Origin: an uncultured Granulosicoccaceae bacterium
GTDB taxonomy: Bacteria; Pseudomonadota; Gammaproteobacteria; Granulosicoccales; Granulosicoccaceae
Reading direction: 5' to 3'
DNA length: 64,000 bases
NCBI GenBank assembly: GCA_938041955.1
Contig: CALISD010000120.1
Span: 55,792-119,791 of the forward strand
In this document: positions 27,997 through 39,109 of the stretch, piece by piece
How the letters are laid out: each line of letters begins with the position of its first letter
Numbering within the stretch: the stretch's first letter is position 1
Notes under the pieces: model-generated
The model's database searches: none
What the model saw: the letters and a program-made list of their open reading frames with translations, nothing else
What the model was told of the DNA's origin: nothing
Program-made: the position numbers and the translations under genes

Positions 27997-29925
27997 ATGG
28001 CAGTTCAAGACGCGCAAGCTGAAGCCACGCTACACGATGAGACGCTCAGCGAGCTAGGCCTTACTGAACAACCGTTTCTGGAAGACAAGAAGCGCCAGCG
28101 CTTTGCGGATGCCAGCACCCAACGGTCCCGTGCAGCACTCGAGCAACACCTTCGCTTTGGTGATTCACTGCATCTACTGATCGGCGAAGACGACGCAGGC
28201 AAAACCGTTCTGCTGTCCCAACTGATCAAACACTGCAAAAGCACCATTAAACCCTTCGTGGTCAAAGGCAGTGCGGATTTTGAAGCAGAAGCCTTCCTGG
28301 CTGCCGTGTTACACCAGCTAGATAGCGAAGAAGAAGCACATTCAGTAGGCGAGCACATAGAAAAGCTCAGCCCTTTGCTGGCGCAAATCACCAACGACCA
28401 ATACAGTGTGGTGCTGGTGGTTGACGATGCTCATCTTGCCCCACTTGAAGAAATTGCAGAGTTGGTCGATATCACTCAACAATTTGAAAACGAAGACGGC
28501 AAAACCGCACGTTTGTTGTTGACCGGCAGGCCTTCTCTAAAACAAGCCATCACCAAGATAGAAGATCAATTTGAAGATCTTCAACTTACCTACAGTACCA
28601 ACCTGGTGCCGCCGTTTGACGAAGAACGAGTACGTGAATATTTGAGCTCACGATTACAGCAAGCTGGGCATGCTGACGCCTTTCCGTTCACCGACAAAGC
28701 AATCACCAAGATCCAGCGTGACTCAGCCGGACTGCCCGGCAAGATCAACACATCTGCGACCCACTATTTAAACGGTGTGTATCGCGGTGGCGCAGCCGCA
28801 CAAGAGAGCAAAGGTGGACTATTCGGTTTTGAATGGCCGGTACTGGTTGTCGGTGCCGCCGCGTTAGGGGCAATCGGTTGGGGCCTGTCAATGTTCTTCG
28901 GCAACAGCGGAGATGACAATGTTCCGAATACTGACATCGTACAAATCGAAGCCCCGGTCAGTGGCGAAATGGCTCTGGCTGACGCAACAATCACTGACTC
29001 CGTGGTCGACCCTGTCACATCCGCAGTAGATACAGGCGAACAGGATTCACTATTGTTACCTGCCAACGAAAATCAAACCATTGCTGCAGTCACTGACGAA
29101 GTGTTGCCGCAGGTGGCCGACAACACCAAGGCCACGACTATCGTCGCAAATCAATCAGCTACCGACCTGATCGCTTCACCAGAACAAACTCCTTCTGTGG
29201 AAACACCGCCGGTCGCAACACAGATTGTGGAAAACACGGCGCCGACTATGCCGGAACAACCACTGGTCATGGAATCAGTGGCACCAGCGGTTGAAGAAGT
29301 CATACCAACAGTGACCGTACCACGTCTGGCAACCAACGAAGATATTGCGTCTAATAAGAGCGTCAGCAATGACATCATCACTGACAATGTTCCGAAATCA
29401 GTAGCTGTTGACGTTGGGCAACTGGCTCAGCAGGACAACACCGTTGTAGATGATTCGCAACAAAACATTGGCGCGGCCATTGGCGTCATAGTCGACACTG
29501 GCGGCGATACTGACGCAGCGTCTTTAGACACGACAGAGATATTTAGTGCCGGTGACAACAAACAAGGCGGAATAGATTCCGAAGGCGTTGGTATCACAAT
29601 GCCCGAGCCAAACCGTGCGATCGAAAACGAACGCTGGGTACTGTTCCAATCTCCGACGAAATTCACTGTGCAGCTCGCCACTTCGCGCGAGCGTGGCTAC
29701 ATCATTGATCTGGCGCAAACATTAGAGGTAATCGATCCGGTCGCAATCTATCCGTTTCTCACGACCAATAGCCAGAACCCTGTTTATGGCTTGCTCAGCG
29801 GCCTGTATGACACTCGATCTGAAGCCATCGCAGCGGTTGAAGGCATGAGTTCAAGCGCGAAAAAGTTTGGCACCTGGATACGCCCGGTAAGTGACTTGCA
29901 GGACGCGATCAAAAACCGCCGCTGA
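27997..29925 (+). CDS. damX: DamX-like AAA ATPase with C-terminal SPOR domain
   Basis: 642 residues from the ATG at 27997. An ATPase domain of the AAA_22/ExeA type (LHLLIGEDDAGKTVLLSQL as a modified Walker A, VVLVVDDAHL as Walker B) is followed by one membrane helix (PVLVVGAAALGAIGWGLSMF). A long acidic periplasmic linker comes next, then a SPOR domain at the C-terminus (FTVQLATSRERGYI ... VYGLLSGLYDTRSEAIAAVE). SPOR domains bind denuded glycan at the septum; DamX acts in cell division. The Walker A has EDDAGKT instead of GxxGxGKT. The frame extends upstream to 27934 without support. Confidence 0.9.
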   Translation: MAVQDAQAEATLHDETLSELGLTEQPFLEDKKRQRFADASTQRSRAALEQHLRFGDSLHLLIGEDDAGKTVLLSQLIKHCKSTIKPFVVKGSADFEAEAFLAAVLHQLDSEEEAHSVGEHIEKLSPLLAQITNDQYSVVLVVDDAHLAPLEEIAELVDITQQFENEDGKTARLLLTGRPSLKQAITKIEDQFEDLQLTYSTNLVPPFDEERVREYLSSRLQQAGHADAFPFTDKAITKIQRDSAGLPGKINTSATHYLNGVYRGGAAAQESKGGLFGFEWPVLVVGAAALGAIGWGLSMFFGNSGDDNVPNTDIVQIEAPVSGEMALADATITDSVVDPVTSAVDTGEQDSLLLPANENQTIAAVTDEVLPQVADNTKATTIVANQSATDLIASPEQTPSVETPPVATQIVENTAPTMPEQPLVMESVAPAVEEVIPTVTVPRLATNEDIASNKSVSNDIITDNVPKSVAVDVGQLAQQDNTVVDDSQQNIGAAIGVIVDTGGDTDAASLDTTEIFSAGDNKQGGIDSEGVGITMPEPNRAIENERWVLFQSPTKFTVQLATSRERGYIIDLAQTLEVIDPVAIYPFLTTNSQNPVYGLLSGLYDTRSEAIAAVEGMSSSAKKFGTWIRPVSDLQDAIKNRR

Positions 29926-29949
29926 TACCCTCGAATCGGCAGACTAAAC

Positions 29950-29988
29950 ATCGCCTCAAACTGCATTCTGCTTGCAGTTTGAGGTGAT
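29950..29988 (+). terminator. Long hairpin between damX and gltB
   Basis: CCTCAAACTGCA (29954-29965) / TGCAGTTTGAGG (29973-29984), extendable outwards with ATCG / TGAT to about 16 pairs, with a 7-base loop. It is followed only by TTT, then a second small hairpin (CTCACT / AGTGAG, from 29993). It probably terminates the aroKB-damX transcript; the weak U-run leaves some doubt. Confidence 0.55.
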
Positions 29989-30198
29989 TTCGCTCACTAT
30001 TAAGTGAGTGTAAAACTTCGCCCTGGACATGTAAGCCTTCAAAATAAGAGCGCAGTAGCAAGCTCAACAGGCGCAAACTAGGCGAACTCCCTGCACACAG
30101 GCCAGGTTCCGCACAGAGCGGAACAACAACGACTGGCCAGGCTCAATGAGCCTTCAATAATAAAACCCACCGCTGGCGGAAAACAACAGAGGGTTTAC

Positions 30199-33100
30199 AT
30201 GAACGCACTGGATAAACTAGCGGCGCTGGGGCTTTATCGCCCTGAGTTCGAGCACGACAATTGCGGCTTCGGCCTGATAGCGCAAATTGATGGCCGCGCT
30301 TCTCACAAGCTGGTAAAAACGGCCGTGGAAGCATTGGGTCGCATGACGCACCGAGGCGCGATTGCAGCTGACGGCAAGTCAGGTGATGGCTGTGGACTTT
30401 TACTACGTAAACCGGTGAACTTTCTTCGCGCAAAAGCTGATGAAGCCGGCTTTGAGGTCGGGCGCAATTTTGCCACCGGAATGATTTTTCTAAACCATGA
30501 CAACGCACTGGCTGATCGTGCACGCAACACACTGAACGCTGAAGTTGAAGCACGTAATTTAACCGTCAGCGGCTGGCGAGTGGTGCCAACCAACCCCGAT
30601 GCCTGTGGCTTTGAGGCAAAGAAAACACTGCCTCAAATTGAACAGATTTTCGTCACTGCTCCAAGCTACATGGATGCTGCCGAGTTCAATCGAAACCTGT
30701 TTGTGGCGCGTCGTAAAACTGAACTCACGCTGAGAGAAAGCGATCCGGAATTTTATGTAAACACATTATCTGCTGACGTCATTCTATACAAAGGTTTGAT
30801 GATGCCTGATCGTCTTCCGATGTTTTATGAAGACCTGAACGACCCGACACTTGAATCACGCATCGCGGTTTTTCATCAGCGCTTTTCTACCAACACACTG
30901 CCACAATGGCGACTGGCACAACCGTTCCGGTATCTGGCACACAACGGTGAAATCAATACAATCCGCGGTAATCGTAACTGGGCAAACGCTCGCGCATCAA
31001 AGTTTCACAGCGAACTGCTGCCTGAGTTAAAAGAATTATTGCCGCTGGTATCAATGGCGGGCTCAGACTCTATGTCACTCGATAACATGCTCGAAGTGTT
31101 GTTGTCCGGTGGTATGGATATCTTTCGTGCTATGCGATTGTTGCTCCCACCTGCGTGGCACAACATGAACTCCACCGATCCTGAAATGCGAGCCTGGCTC
31201 GAATACGCCTCTATGCACATGGAACCATGGGACGGCCCGGCAGGTGTGGTACTCACTGATGGGCGCTACGCCTCATGCGTGCTGGATCGCAACGGCTTGC
31301 GCCCTGCCCGTTACGTCATCACTCGCGATCGTCAAATCACTTTGGCATCCGAGATCGGTGTTTACGACTATGAACCTGAAGATGTGATTGCTAAAGGCCG
31401 GGTTAAGCCCGGGCAGATGTTTGCCATTGACACAGACACCGGTGAAATCCTGCAACCGGAAAAAATTGATGAACTACTAAAAACCAGCCGGCCCTTTTCA
31501 CGCTGGTTGCAAACACACTCCAGGCATTTGCGTTCACGGTTGCGGGATACGCCGCCAACCACGCCATCAATGGACGATGAACAACTAAAGACCTACGAAA
31601 AAATGTTCGGCGTAACATTTGAAGAACGTGATCAAATTTTGCGCGTATTAGCCGAAGACGCACAAGAAGCCATCGGTTCAATGGGTGATGACACACCGTT
31701 TCCAGTGTTTTCTAAAAATGTACGCTCACTGTATGAAAGTTTTCGACAACAGTTCGCACAGGTGACTAACCCGCCGATTGATCCATTACGCGAATCCATT
31801 GTGATGTCATTAGAAACCTGCATCGGTGTTGAACAAAATCTTTTCAAAGAAACGGTAGATCACGCCAGGCGCTTACTGGTCCGCTCACCAGTATTATCAC
31901 GAGAAAAATTTGAAACGCTTCTCGCGATGAATGATGAAGCCGAATATCGCCACATCACAATTGATTTGAGTTTTGATCCGTTAAAAACAACATTACAACA
32001 GGCCATCACCAACATTACTGATGCGGCTGTTGAAGCCATTCGCGATGAAACAATTATCATCGTACTGAGTGACAAGAATTTAACGCAAGGCATGTTACCT
32101 GTTCACGCATTGCTTGCTACCGGTGCGGTACACCACAAACTAATAGAGGTTGGTTTGCGGTGTGATGCAAACATTGTGGTTGAAACCGGCACCGCACGTG
32201 ACCCTCACCATATCGCAGTACTAGTAGGTTACGGGGCCACCTGCGTTTACCCTTATCTATCTTACGAGTGCATTCAGGGCATGGTGCGCCGTGGTGACAT
32301 TGCCGGGAAAGATGCTCTGCTAATGGAGCAGAATTATCGCAAAGGCATCAACAAAGGATTACTCAAAGTACTGTCAAAGATGGGTATCTCTACCATTGCG
32401 AGCTACCGCGGTGCACAGCTATTTGAAATAGTAGGCCTGCATGATGAAATTGTTAATCAATGCTTTATCGGCACCACCAGCCGTATTCAGGGTGCAAACT
32501 ACGAAGACCTCAGCAATGACATGCAAATACTTGCAGACGAGGCGTTTAACAAACGCATTGACACTCGCCATGGTGGCTTGCTGAAGTATGTAGAGGGCGG
32601 CGAGTACCATGCCTATAACCCGGATGTAGTCAGCTCACTACAGGAAGCGGTCAATTCAGGGGAATATAGTGACTATGAAAAGTATGCCGCTATTGTTAAC
32701 GGACGTGCAACAACAGCAGTAAGAGATTTACTCAGACTCAAAACCGTAGACACGCCTACTCCACTTGATGAAGTTGAATCGGCACGCGACATTATCAGTC
32801 GCTTTGATTCAGCCGGCATGTCGCTTGGTGCGTTATCTCCCGAAGCACATGAAACACTTGCAGAAGCGATGAATGCGCTGGGTGCGAGATCAAACTCCGG
32901 TGAAGGTGGAGAAGATCCCAGCCGTTACGGCACCAACAAAAACTCCAAAATCAAGCAAGTCGCCTCCGGGCGCTTTGGCGTGACACCGCACTACCTGGTA
33001 AACGCAGAAGTCATTCAGATAAAAATTGCTCAAGGGGCAAAGCCCGGTGAGGGTGGCCAGCTTCCCGGTCACAAAGTCAACGACATGATAGCCACCTTGC

Positions 33101-34677
33101 GCTACTCGATGCCCGGGGTATCACTGATATCTCCACCGCCTCATCATGATATTTATTCCATTGAAGATCTGGCTCAGCTTATCTTCGATTTAAAGCAGGT
33201 GAACCCTGAAGCTCTGGTATCGGTCAAGCTGGTCGCCGAAGCGGGCGTTGGCACCATTGCCGCCGGCGTTGCAAAAGCCTATGCAGATCTAATTACAATA
33301 TCCGGCTACGATGGTGGCACTGGTGCCTCGCCTTTGACCAGCGTTAAGTACGCGGGCTCTCCATGGGAGCTCGGTATGTCAGAGACGCACCAGATTCTTC
33401 GCGCCAACAACCTGCGTGACAAAGTCCGTGTGCAGACTGACGGAGGATTAAAAACCGGACTCGATGTGATCAAAGCAGCCTTACTTGGCGCTGAAAGCTT
33501 TGGCTTTGGCACCGGCCCGATGATCGCAATGGGCTGTAAGTTTCTACGAATCTGCCATCTGAACAACTGCGCTACCGGCGTGGCGACGCAACACAAAGTA
33601 CTGCGCATGAAACACTTCCGTGGAGATGTAGAAAAAGTTGTCCACTATATGGAATTTGTGGCGGAAGATGTTCGACGTCATCTTGCAAGCCTCGGTGCGC
33701 GCAACCTGAACGAAATCATTGGTCGCACCGATCTGCTCGAACAGATTGAAGGGACTACGTCACGCCACAACCGCGTTGATTACAGCAAACTACTTTCTGA
33801 TGGTGGTGTGCCGCTGGAAGCCCCGCGTTACTGTACACAAAAGCGCAACCGTCCTTTTGACAAGGCCGAGCTGGCCACGCAAATGGTCGCTGAGTGCCTG
33901 CCCGCCATTCAGGCAAAAAGCGGTGGCGAGTACAACTTTAAAATTAAGAACGTTAACCGCTCTATCGGTGCGCGACTGTCAGGTGAGATCGCCAAGCTAC
34001 ATGGCAATCTCGGCATGTCTGACGCGCCGATCAATGTCCATATGAAAGGCACTGCAGGGCAAAGCTTTGGCGTTTGGAACGCCGGCGGACTCAACCTTCT
34101 GTTAGAAGGTGATGCCAATGACTATGTTGGCAAAGGCATGGCGGGTGGCAAAATAGTGATCAAACCTCCGGTCGGCTCACGCTTCGTCAGCCATGAGAAC
34201 ACCATTGTCGGCAACACCTGCTTGTATGGTGCCACCGGTGGTCAGATGTATGTATCCGGCTTAGGTGGTGAACGGTTCGCGGTCAGAAATTCCGGTGCCA
34301 CAGCTGTTATAGAAGGCGTCGGAGATCACGCATGCGAATACATGACCGGTGGCTGCATTGCTGTGCTCGGAGAAACCGGCGTTAATTTCGGCGCTGGTAT
34401 GACCGGAGGATTTGCATTCGTGCTGGATCGCCACAACCTGTTTGTTGATCGATACAACCACGAACTGATCGATATCCAGCGCATACACCCGGAGTCGATG
34501 GAAGCCTACCGGCATGTGCTGGAAGAAATGCTGGAGACCCACATCGCAGAGACTGACAGCGAATGGGGCCGCGAGATCCTCGATAACTTCTACGGATTAA
34601 GCTCCAGGTTCTGGCTAATCACGCCAAAAGCGGCAGAATTATCAGCGCTACTTTCAACGCTTAAAAAAGCCGCCTAG
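30199..34677 (+). CDS. gltB: Glutamate synthase, large (alpha) subunit
   Basis: 1492 residues, normal length. N-terminal class II glutamine amidotransferase, with the future N-terminal Cys in [11 protein letters not shown] at residue 22 exposed by propeptide cleavage; the central domain; the FMN-binding synthase domain with [29 protein letters not shown] and the 3Fe-4S cysteines in [20 protein letters not shown]; and the C-terminal GXGXG beta-helix. It makes two glutamates from glutamine and 2-oxoglutarate with electrons from GltD. GAGGG lies seven bases before the ATG. It follows damX as in Pseudomonas, but gltD is at 15.2 kb rather than next door. Confidence 0.97.
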   Translation: MNALDKLAALGLYRPEFEHDNCGFGLIAQIDGRASHKLVKTAVEALGRMTHRGAIAADGKSGDGCGLLLRKPVNFLRAKADEAGFEVGRNFATGMIFLNHDNALADRARNTLNAEVEARNLTVSGWRVVPTNPDACGFEAKKTLPQIEQIFVTAPSYMDAAEFNRNLFVARRKTELTLRESDPEFYVNTLSADVILYKGLMMPDRLPMFYEDLNDPTLESRIAVFHQRFSTNTLPQWRLAQPFRYLAHNGEINTIRGNRNWANARASKFHSELLPELKELLPLVSMAGSDSMSLDNMLEVLLSGGMDIFRAMRLLLPPAWHNMNSTDPEMRAWLEYASMHMEPWDGPAGVVLTDGRYASCVLDRNGLRPARYVITRDRQITLASEIGVYDYEPEDVIAKGRVKPGQMFAIDTDTGEILQPEKIDELLKTSRPFSRWLQTHSRHLRSRLRDTPPTTPSMDDEQLKTYEKMFGVTFEERDQILRVLAEDAQEAIGSMGDDTPFPVFSKNVRSLYESFRQQFAQVTNPPIDPLRESIVMSLETCIGVEQNLFKETVDHARRLLVRSPVLSREKFETLLAMNDEAEYRHITIDLSFDPLKTTLQQAITNITDAAVEAIRDETIIIVLSDKNLTQGMLPVHALLATGAVHHKLIEVGLRCDANIVVETGTARDPHHIAVLVGYGATCVYPYLSYECIQGMVRRGDIAGKDALLMEQNYRKGINKGLLKVLSKMGISTIASYRGAQLFEIVGLHDEIVNQCFIGTTSRIQGANYEDLSNDMQILADEAFNKRIDTRHGGLLKYVEGGEYHAYNPDVVSSLQEAVNSGEYSDYEKYAAIVNGRATTAVRDLLRLKTVDTPTPLDEVESARDIISRFDSAGMSLGALSPEAHETLAEAMNALGARSNSGEGGEDPSRYGTNKNSKIKQVASGRFGVTPHYLVNAEVIQIKIAQGAKPGEGGQLPGHKVNDMIATLRYSMPGVSLISPPPHHDIYSIEDLAQLIFDLKQVNPEALVSVKLVAEAGVGTIAAGVAKAYADLITISGYDGGTGASPLTSVKYAGSPWELGMSETHQILRANNLRDKVRVQTDGGLKTGLDVIKAALLGAESFGFGTGPMIAMGCKFLRICHLNNCATGVATQHKVLRMKHFRGDVEKVVHYMEFVAEDVRRHLASLGARNLNEIIGRTDLLEQIEGTTSRHNRVDYSKLLSDGGVPLEAPRYCTQKRNRPFDKAELATQMVAECLPAIQAKSGGEYNFKIKNVNRSIGARLSGEIAKLHGNLGMSDAPINVHMKGTAGQSFGVWNAGGLNLLLEGDANDYVGKGMAGGKIVIKPPVGSRFVSHENTIVGNTCLYGATGGQMYVSGLGGERFAVRNSGATAVIEGVGDHACEYMTGGCIAVLGETGVNFGAGMTGGFAFVLDRHNLFVDRYNHELIDIQRIHPESMEAYRHVLEEMLETHIAETDSEWGREILDNFYGLSSRFWLITPKAAELSALLSTLKKAA

Positions 34678-34688
34678 GCCAGCGGCAC

Positions 34689-34715
34689 CCACCGGATCCA
34701 CTAGTGATCCGGTGG
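34689..34715 (+). terminator. Hairpin after gltB
   Basis: CCACCGGATC (34689-34698) / GATCCGGTGG (34706-34715) with a 7-base loop, 12 bases after the gltB stop. The stem is strong but no T-run follows, so it may slow or stabilise the transcript end rather than act as a classical terminator. Confidence 0.5.
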
Positions 34716-34776
34716 TATTCATCCAGGCTGTGTCAACAGACTCGCTATCGGCCCTGTGCATCTGCAATAATGCGCC

Positions 34777-36531
34777 ATGGCCGGGCGCATACCTCAATCT
34801 TTTATCGATGATCTACTCTCACGAGTCGATATCGTTGAGATTATTGATCGCTATGTACCGCTGAAAAAAGCCGGCGCCAATCACAAGGCCTGCTGCCCAT
34901 TTCACGGCGAGAAAACACCGTCGTTCAATGTCAGCCAGCCAAAACAGTTTTACCATTGCTTCGGTTGCGGTGTTTCCGGCAACGCGATCAGTTTTCTGAT
35001 GGAATTTGACCACATGCACTTTGTTGATGCTGTCGAATTCCTGGCTGACAGAATCGGTTTGGAAGTGCCACGTGATGCTATTGCCGCCATTACGCCATCA
35101 CAGCAAGGACTGTTCGATGCGCTCAACGCCTGCAATCAGTTCTACCAACAACAACTGAGAAATACCCCGCCTGCCATCGATTACCTAAAAGGTCGCGGCA
35201 TATCCGGTGACACCGCACAGCGTTTTGATATTGGCTTTTCACCAGATGCCTGGCACGCCTTAACAGAAAACACCAACGCAGATGAAAACTCGCTGGTGCA
35301 ATCCGGCATGTTGATCCGCAAAGACTCAGGAAAATCTCACGACAGGTTTCGAAATCGAATCATGTACCCGATCCGTGATCGCCGTGGGCGTGTAATTGGC
35401 TTTGGCGGTAGAGTCATGGATAACTCCGAACCGAAATACCTCAATTCACCAGAAACACCATTATTTCAAAAAGGCCGCGAACTCTACGGGCTTTTTGAAC
35501 TGCGCCGCGCGTCACGCGGTAGCCCGGAACGCATTCTTGTTGTTGAGGGCTATATGGATGTTATCGCCCTGGCCGAAGCTGGTATTGATCACTCCGTGGC
35601 GACACTTGGCACAGCAACATCCACCGAACAGGTATCGCAACTTTTCCGAGAAACAGACGAGATAGTTTTTTGCTTTGACGGAGACAGTGCCGGTAAGAAA
35701 GCCGCCTGGCGCGCTTTAAACTCTGCACTGCCATCACTAAAGGCAGGTCGCGACGCACGCTTCTTGTTTTTACCAGATGGTGAAGACCCGGATTCACTGG
35801 TTAAATCAATTGGTGCTGAACAATTTATGCAGCAGTTGATCGATCAGGCGATGGACGCATCAGACTTTCTGTTCCAGCAACTCGAGCTACAGGCGCAAAA
35901 GGGATCTGATCACAGTGGCCCCGGACACAAGGCTCGCCTGGCTGACATTGCAAAACCACTCATAAGCACCATACCCACAGGGGTTTATCGAACGCTGGTG
36001 GAAGAACAATTATATGAAAAGGTCGGAGTCAACGTATTCGGTGAATCTTCTCCACAGCAAGCTCAGTCCGACTATCAGCCGATAAAAAACCCTGTGCCAC
36101 AGCCAAATTTATCCCCGGTTCGAAAAGCACTAATCGCGATTCTCGATACCCCGTCTGTTGTGCTGGAGATCGACCCTGAGGCGTATGACTTTTCAACCGA
36201 CATCCGAGGCGCTTCACTGCTACTTGAGATTATCTCACTAATAGAAAGCCGGCCAGACATCACCACCAGCGGAATTCTGGAGCGATATCGAGATACTGAA
36301 CAATCCGAACCCTTACACAAGCTTCTCCGCGCAGGCATGACTGCAACCATTGAAGCAGGGATCAATACACCATTAAGTGTTCTACAGCATGCGATAGAAC
36401 AACTTAATAAAGAATCATTACGCCAGCAGTTAAAACTTGACACAAATACGCCAAATGGACTGCCCTCTGAAATGAGTGACGCCCAAAAAGATGAAGTAAG
36501 AAAGCGGCTACAACAGTTAAAAAAGTCTTGA
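34777..36531 (+). CDS. dnaG: DNA primase DnaG
   Basis: 584 residues. N-terminal CHC2 zinc finger (CCPFHGEKTPSF ... YHCFGCGVSGN), the RNA polymerase core with FRNRIMYPIRDRRGRVIGFGGR, and the Toprim motifs VVEGYMDVIAL and FCFDGDSAGKKAAWRAL. A C-terminal helicase-binding region ends in a Lys/Arg-rich helix. It makes RNA primers for replication. It is usually between rpsU and rpoD; here it lies between gltB and rsmE, and rpoD is not seen. The rsmE start overlaps its stop. Confidence 0.96.
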   Translation: MAGRIPQSFIDDLLSRVDIVEIIDRYVPLKKAGANHKACCPFHGEKTPSFNVSQPKQFYHCFGCGVSGNAISFLMEFDHMHFVDAVEFLADRIGLEVPRDAIAAITPSQQGLFDALNACNQFYQQQLRNTPPAIDYLKGRGISGDTAQRFDIGFSPDAWHALTENTNADENSLVQSGMLIRKDSGKSHDRFRNRIMYPIRDRRGRVIGFGGRVMDNSEPKYLNSPETPLFQKGRELYGLFELRRASRGSPERILVVEGYMDVIALAEAGIDHSVATLGTATSTEQVSQLFRETDEIVFCFDGDSAGKKAAWRALNSALPSLKAGRDARFLFLPDGEDPDSLVKSIGAEQFMQQLIDQAMDASDFLFQQLELQAQKGSDHSGPGHKARLADIAKPLISTIPTGVYRTLVEEQLYEKVGVNVFGESSPQQAQSDYQPIKNPVPQPNLSPVRKALIAILDTPSVVLEIDPEAYDFSTDIRGASLLLEIISLIESRPDITTSGILERYRDTEQSEPLHKLLRAGMTATIEAGINTPLSVLQHAIEQLNKESLRQQLKLDTNTPNGLPSEMSDAQKDEVRKRLQQLKKS

Positions 36532-37268
36532 GAACGACTCGACTACACATACCCGACGTAATCACTATCGATAATGGTACTGATCCGCCCATTGTCACAC
36601 TTGATAGTGATGCATCGCGCTACCTGTGCAAAGTCATGCGCTATGACGTCGGCGATCAAGTGGTCTTATTTAACGGTGACGGCAACGACTACACAGCTTC
36701 GATTCTTAATGCAGGAAAATCCGTCCAGCTGCAGATTAACGCCAGCTCCAGAAACACGACCGAATCACCAGTACACATCACCTTAGTACAGGCGCTTGCC
36801 AAAGGCACCAAGCTTGAACTGATTATTCAAAAAGCGACTGAACTCGGCGTCGGCCGAATCACACCAGTGAGCACTGAACGCAGTGTGTTACAGGTAGAGA
36901 AGAAGCGTTCCGAGCGGAAGCTTGAGCACTGGAATAAAATCGCCAGCAGCGCGTGCGCTCAATGCAATCGCAGCGTCATACCAACAATCGACCCGATCAT
37001 CGAGCTATCACAATGGTTCACTGAACATGAAAGCGAACACAGCGTGCTGATTGACCCAGCAGCCACAAGTTCATTTAAAGCGCTTGTACCGAACAATGCT
37101 ATAAATATTCTGGTTGGCCCGGAAGGTGGTTTTAGCGACAAAGAACTCGCACTTGCTCAGGCAAGTGGCGTCGCTACGGTTCGATGCGGGCCAAGGGTAT
37201 TGCGCACAGAAACCGCAGGCTTTGCGGCGATTGCAATTGTTCAGGCGCTCATTGGTGACATGAGTTAG
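36528..37268 (+). CDS. rsmE: 16S rRNA m3U1498 methyltransferase RsmE
   Basis: 246 residues. A PUA-like N-terminal domain (YLCKVMRYDVGDQVVLFNGDG) and a SPOUT methyltransferase domain with the trefoil-knot motifs INILVGPEGGFSDKEL and CGPRVLRTETAGFAAI. It methylates U1498 of 16S rRNA. The start is a TTG overlapping the dnaG TGA (TTGA), and the resulting N-terminus (MRTTRLHIPDV) fits the family, so translation is coupled to dnaG. Its end overlaps by 4 bases the end of the convergent nitronate monooxygenase gene. Confidence 0.94.
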   Translation: MRTTRLHIPDVITIDNGTDPPIVTLDSDASRYLCKVMRYDVGDQVVLFNGDGNDYTASILNAGKSVQLQINASSRNTTESPVHITLVQALAKGTKLELIIQKATELGVGRITPVSTERSVLQVEKKRSERKLEHWNKIASSACAQCNRSVIPTIDPIIELSQWFTEHESEHSVLIDPAATSSFKALVPNNAINILVGPEGGFSDKELALAQASGVATVRCGPRVLRTETAGFAAIAIVQALIGDMS

Positions 37269-38350
37269 GCTTTTTCCAACGCCACCAACATTTCTTTTTG
37301 CAACTCCCGTAACAGTTGTGCAGCAGAGCAATAACGCGCTTGCCGATAGTTAGCACCAGCCCACAAGGACATCAACTCAAAATCATCCATCCCTGCTGCG
37401 GCCTTGCGCATAGAGGCGGTCAGGGAATTCTGTATTGGAAATTTAAGCACCGCCTCATTGCTCACGGTGGCATCAATAAAGAGGTTTCTAATACCTCGTG
37501 CCGGGCGCCCAGAAAAACCACAGGTCAATTGAGTGTCACGATCACCAATCTTGTCAATTGCAGCACGATAGGTGTCGCAACTGCCGCATTCATCCACGGT
37601 TAAAAACGCCGACCCCATTTGCACAGCGTCCGCTCCGGCAATTCTGAGTTTGGCGATATCAGCACCATTCATGATCCCACCGCTGGCAATCACTGGTAGG
37701 TCACACCGGGTTACTAATTGCGCCACTAAATCGGCAACACCTAATTTATCATCACTTGCATCAGGATCAAAAATCCCTCTATGACCACCTGCTTCAATGC
37801 CCTGAGCCACGATAAAGTCAGCACCTGCCTCTTGCACGCGCAGCCCCTCATCGAGACTGGTGGCAGACAGAGCCACATAACAACCAGCGGCGTGAATCAA
37901 CGCTATGATTTCATCTGGCGGAATACCGAGGTGCAAACTGACCACTGAAGGTTGGTAAGCAAGTGCCGCGGTGATCTGCTCTCGTAAATCCGGTAATTGA
38001 GTCTCGTGCTGCATTGCCTGCGCGTCAATCGCCACACGTCGGCCCAATGACTCCAGCTGCTTTTTCGCCCGATCAAGTCTCTCCAGATCTGGCTCGACAA
38101 CTTCCGGGAATACAAAGAAGTTAGCATTCCACCCGCAATCAGGATTCAATCGCCGATCAGCGCACTCATTTTGAAAGTCCCGGCATTGGCTGTGAATCTG
38201 TTCCGGAGTCGAATAAGCAAGACCGAATGACCCAAGCGCACCAGCAGCTGCCACCGACGCAACCAGCCTGGGAGTAGTCGGACCGCCCGCCATCGGGGCT
38301 TGAACGATGGGGCACTGAAGCCCTAGTTTTTCCTGCAAATTTGAATTCAT
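37265..38350 (-). CDS. Nitronate monooxygenase family FMN enzyme
   Basis: 361 residues with a TIM-barrel FMN fold: CPIVQAPMAGGPTTPRLVASVAAAGALG at the N-terminus, IVAQGIEAGGHRG (substrate/FMN loop), PVIASGGIMNGADIAKLRIAGADAVQMGSAFL (phosphate-binding). This is the class I nitronate monooxygenase (former 2-nitropropane dioxygenase) family, which detoxifies propionate-3-nitronate in characterised members; the actual substrate here is unknown. It stands alone, convergent with rsmE. Confidence 0.88.
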   Translation of the reverse strand: MNSNLQEKLGLQCPIVQAPMAGGPTTPRLVASVAAAGALGSFGLAYSTPEQIHSQCRDFQNECADRRLNPDCGWNANFFVFPEVVEPDLERLDRAKKQLESLGRRVAIDAQAMQHETQLPDLREQITAALAYQPSVVSLHLGIPPDEIIALIHAAGCYVALSATSLDEGLRVQEAGADFIVAQGIEAGGHRGIFDPDASDDKLGVADLVAQLVTRCDLPVIASGGIMNGADIAKLRIAGADAVQMGSAFLTVDECGSCDTYRAAIDKIGDRDTQLTCGFSGRPARGIRNLFIDATVSNEAVLKFPIQNSLTASMRKAAAGMDDFELMSLWAGANYRQARYCSAAQLLRELQKEMLVALEKA

Positions 38351-38696
38351 GTTGTCTACGTCTTATTTATTGCAGTCGATTCGATTCTGTTCAGTTTGTT
38401 CTGGCCCGTTTGATGATTGCTTAAGTAACGGGCGGTATCAACAACGTTATCCCGACCAGTAGTACTTTTCGGTTTTAGATCCACTGACAGAGCTGTTTTG
38501 GGCGCGAATTATGCTCAACTCCAAACCTTGTGAAAACAAGACGGTGCCGGAACTTCAGTTGATGGCTTTTATAGAACCGTAACCACAGATTCATCCTGGT
38601 TACCGACCACGAAACGGTTGGAAGCCAGAATTTATTACTGATATCGAATCGGCCCGCACGGCCGATCAAGATACCTTGAATTCCAGAGATTGTCAT
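38351..38696. other. Intergenic region before the dksA-like gene
   Basis: 345 bases with no supportable gene. It must hold the promoters of the divergent nitronate monooxygenase and DksA-like genes, but I could not pick convincing hexamers. A perfect 6-bp hairpin TCGGCC / GGCCGA lies at 38649-38665, about 30 bases before the DksA-like ATG, and could be a leader structure. Confidence 0.5.
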
Positions 38697-39104
38697 ATGT
38701 TGACAGAAGAAGAAATAATAGCAGCACCAGAAGATGACTACATGAACGATGAGCAGCTGGCATTTTTTCAGCAACGCTTATCAGACATGCGTCAATCGCT
38801 TATCAACTCAGGTAACAACGAGCAGATAGGCAATCTCGATACCGAACGTGCCGCCGATGAATCCGATCGAGCCACTCAGGAAGAGCAGTACTGGATTCAG
38901 GTGCACATGAAAGAACGGGAAACCAACCTGATCCGTGATATCGACAAAGCAATGCATAGGATTCGCACAGGAGAGTACGGCTTCTGTGAAGATACTGGTG
39001 AAGATATCGGCATCAGAAGATTACTGATCAGACCTACTTCGCGATACACCGCTGAAGCACAAGCACGACGCGAACTACAAACCCGTCAGTATGCCACTGC
39101 GTAG
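38697..39104 (+). CDS. DksA-family transcription factor with degenerate zinc finger
   Basis: 135 residues from the ATG at 38697. It has the DksA layout: N-terminal helix, a coiled coil whose tip carries DESDRATQEE (Asp54 and Asp57, matching the two tip aspartates that act in the polymerase secondary channel), then EYGFCEDTGEDIGIRRLLIRPTS. The four zinc cysteines of classical DksA (CxxC, CxxC) are Cys97, Thr100, Thr118 and Ala121, so zinc binding is improbable. Such low-cysteine DksA proteins are known (for example DksA2 of Pseudomonas, which retains two). The frame opens at a TTG (38676), but the ATG is favoured. Confidence 0.88.
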   Translation: MLTEEEIIAAPEDDYMNDEQLAFFQQRLSDMRQSLINSGNNEQIGNLDTERAADESDRATQEEQYWIQVHMKERETNLIRDIDKAMHRIRTGEYGFCEDTGEDIGIRRLLIRPTSRYTAEAQARRELQTRQYATA

Positions 39105-39109
39105 TCTGA

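Noticed and set aside
34691..34710. GGATCCACTAGT resembles a plasmid polylinker (BamHI-SpeI)
   Set aside because: The bases are part of a symmetric hairpin (34689-34715) following gltB, and both flanks are normal chromosomal sequence with intact neighbouring genes.
38475..38774. 99-codon minus-strand frame before the DksA-like gene
   Set aside because: It overlaps the start of the DksA-like gene on the other strand and reads as random sequence.
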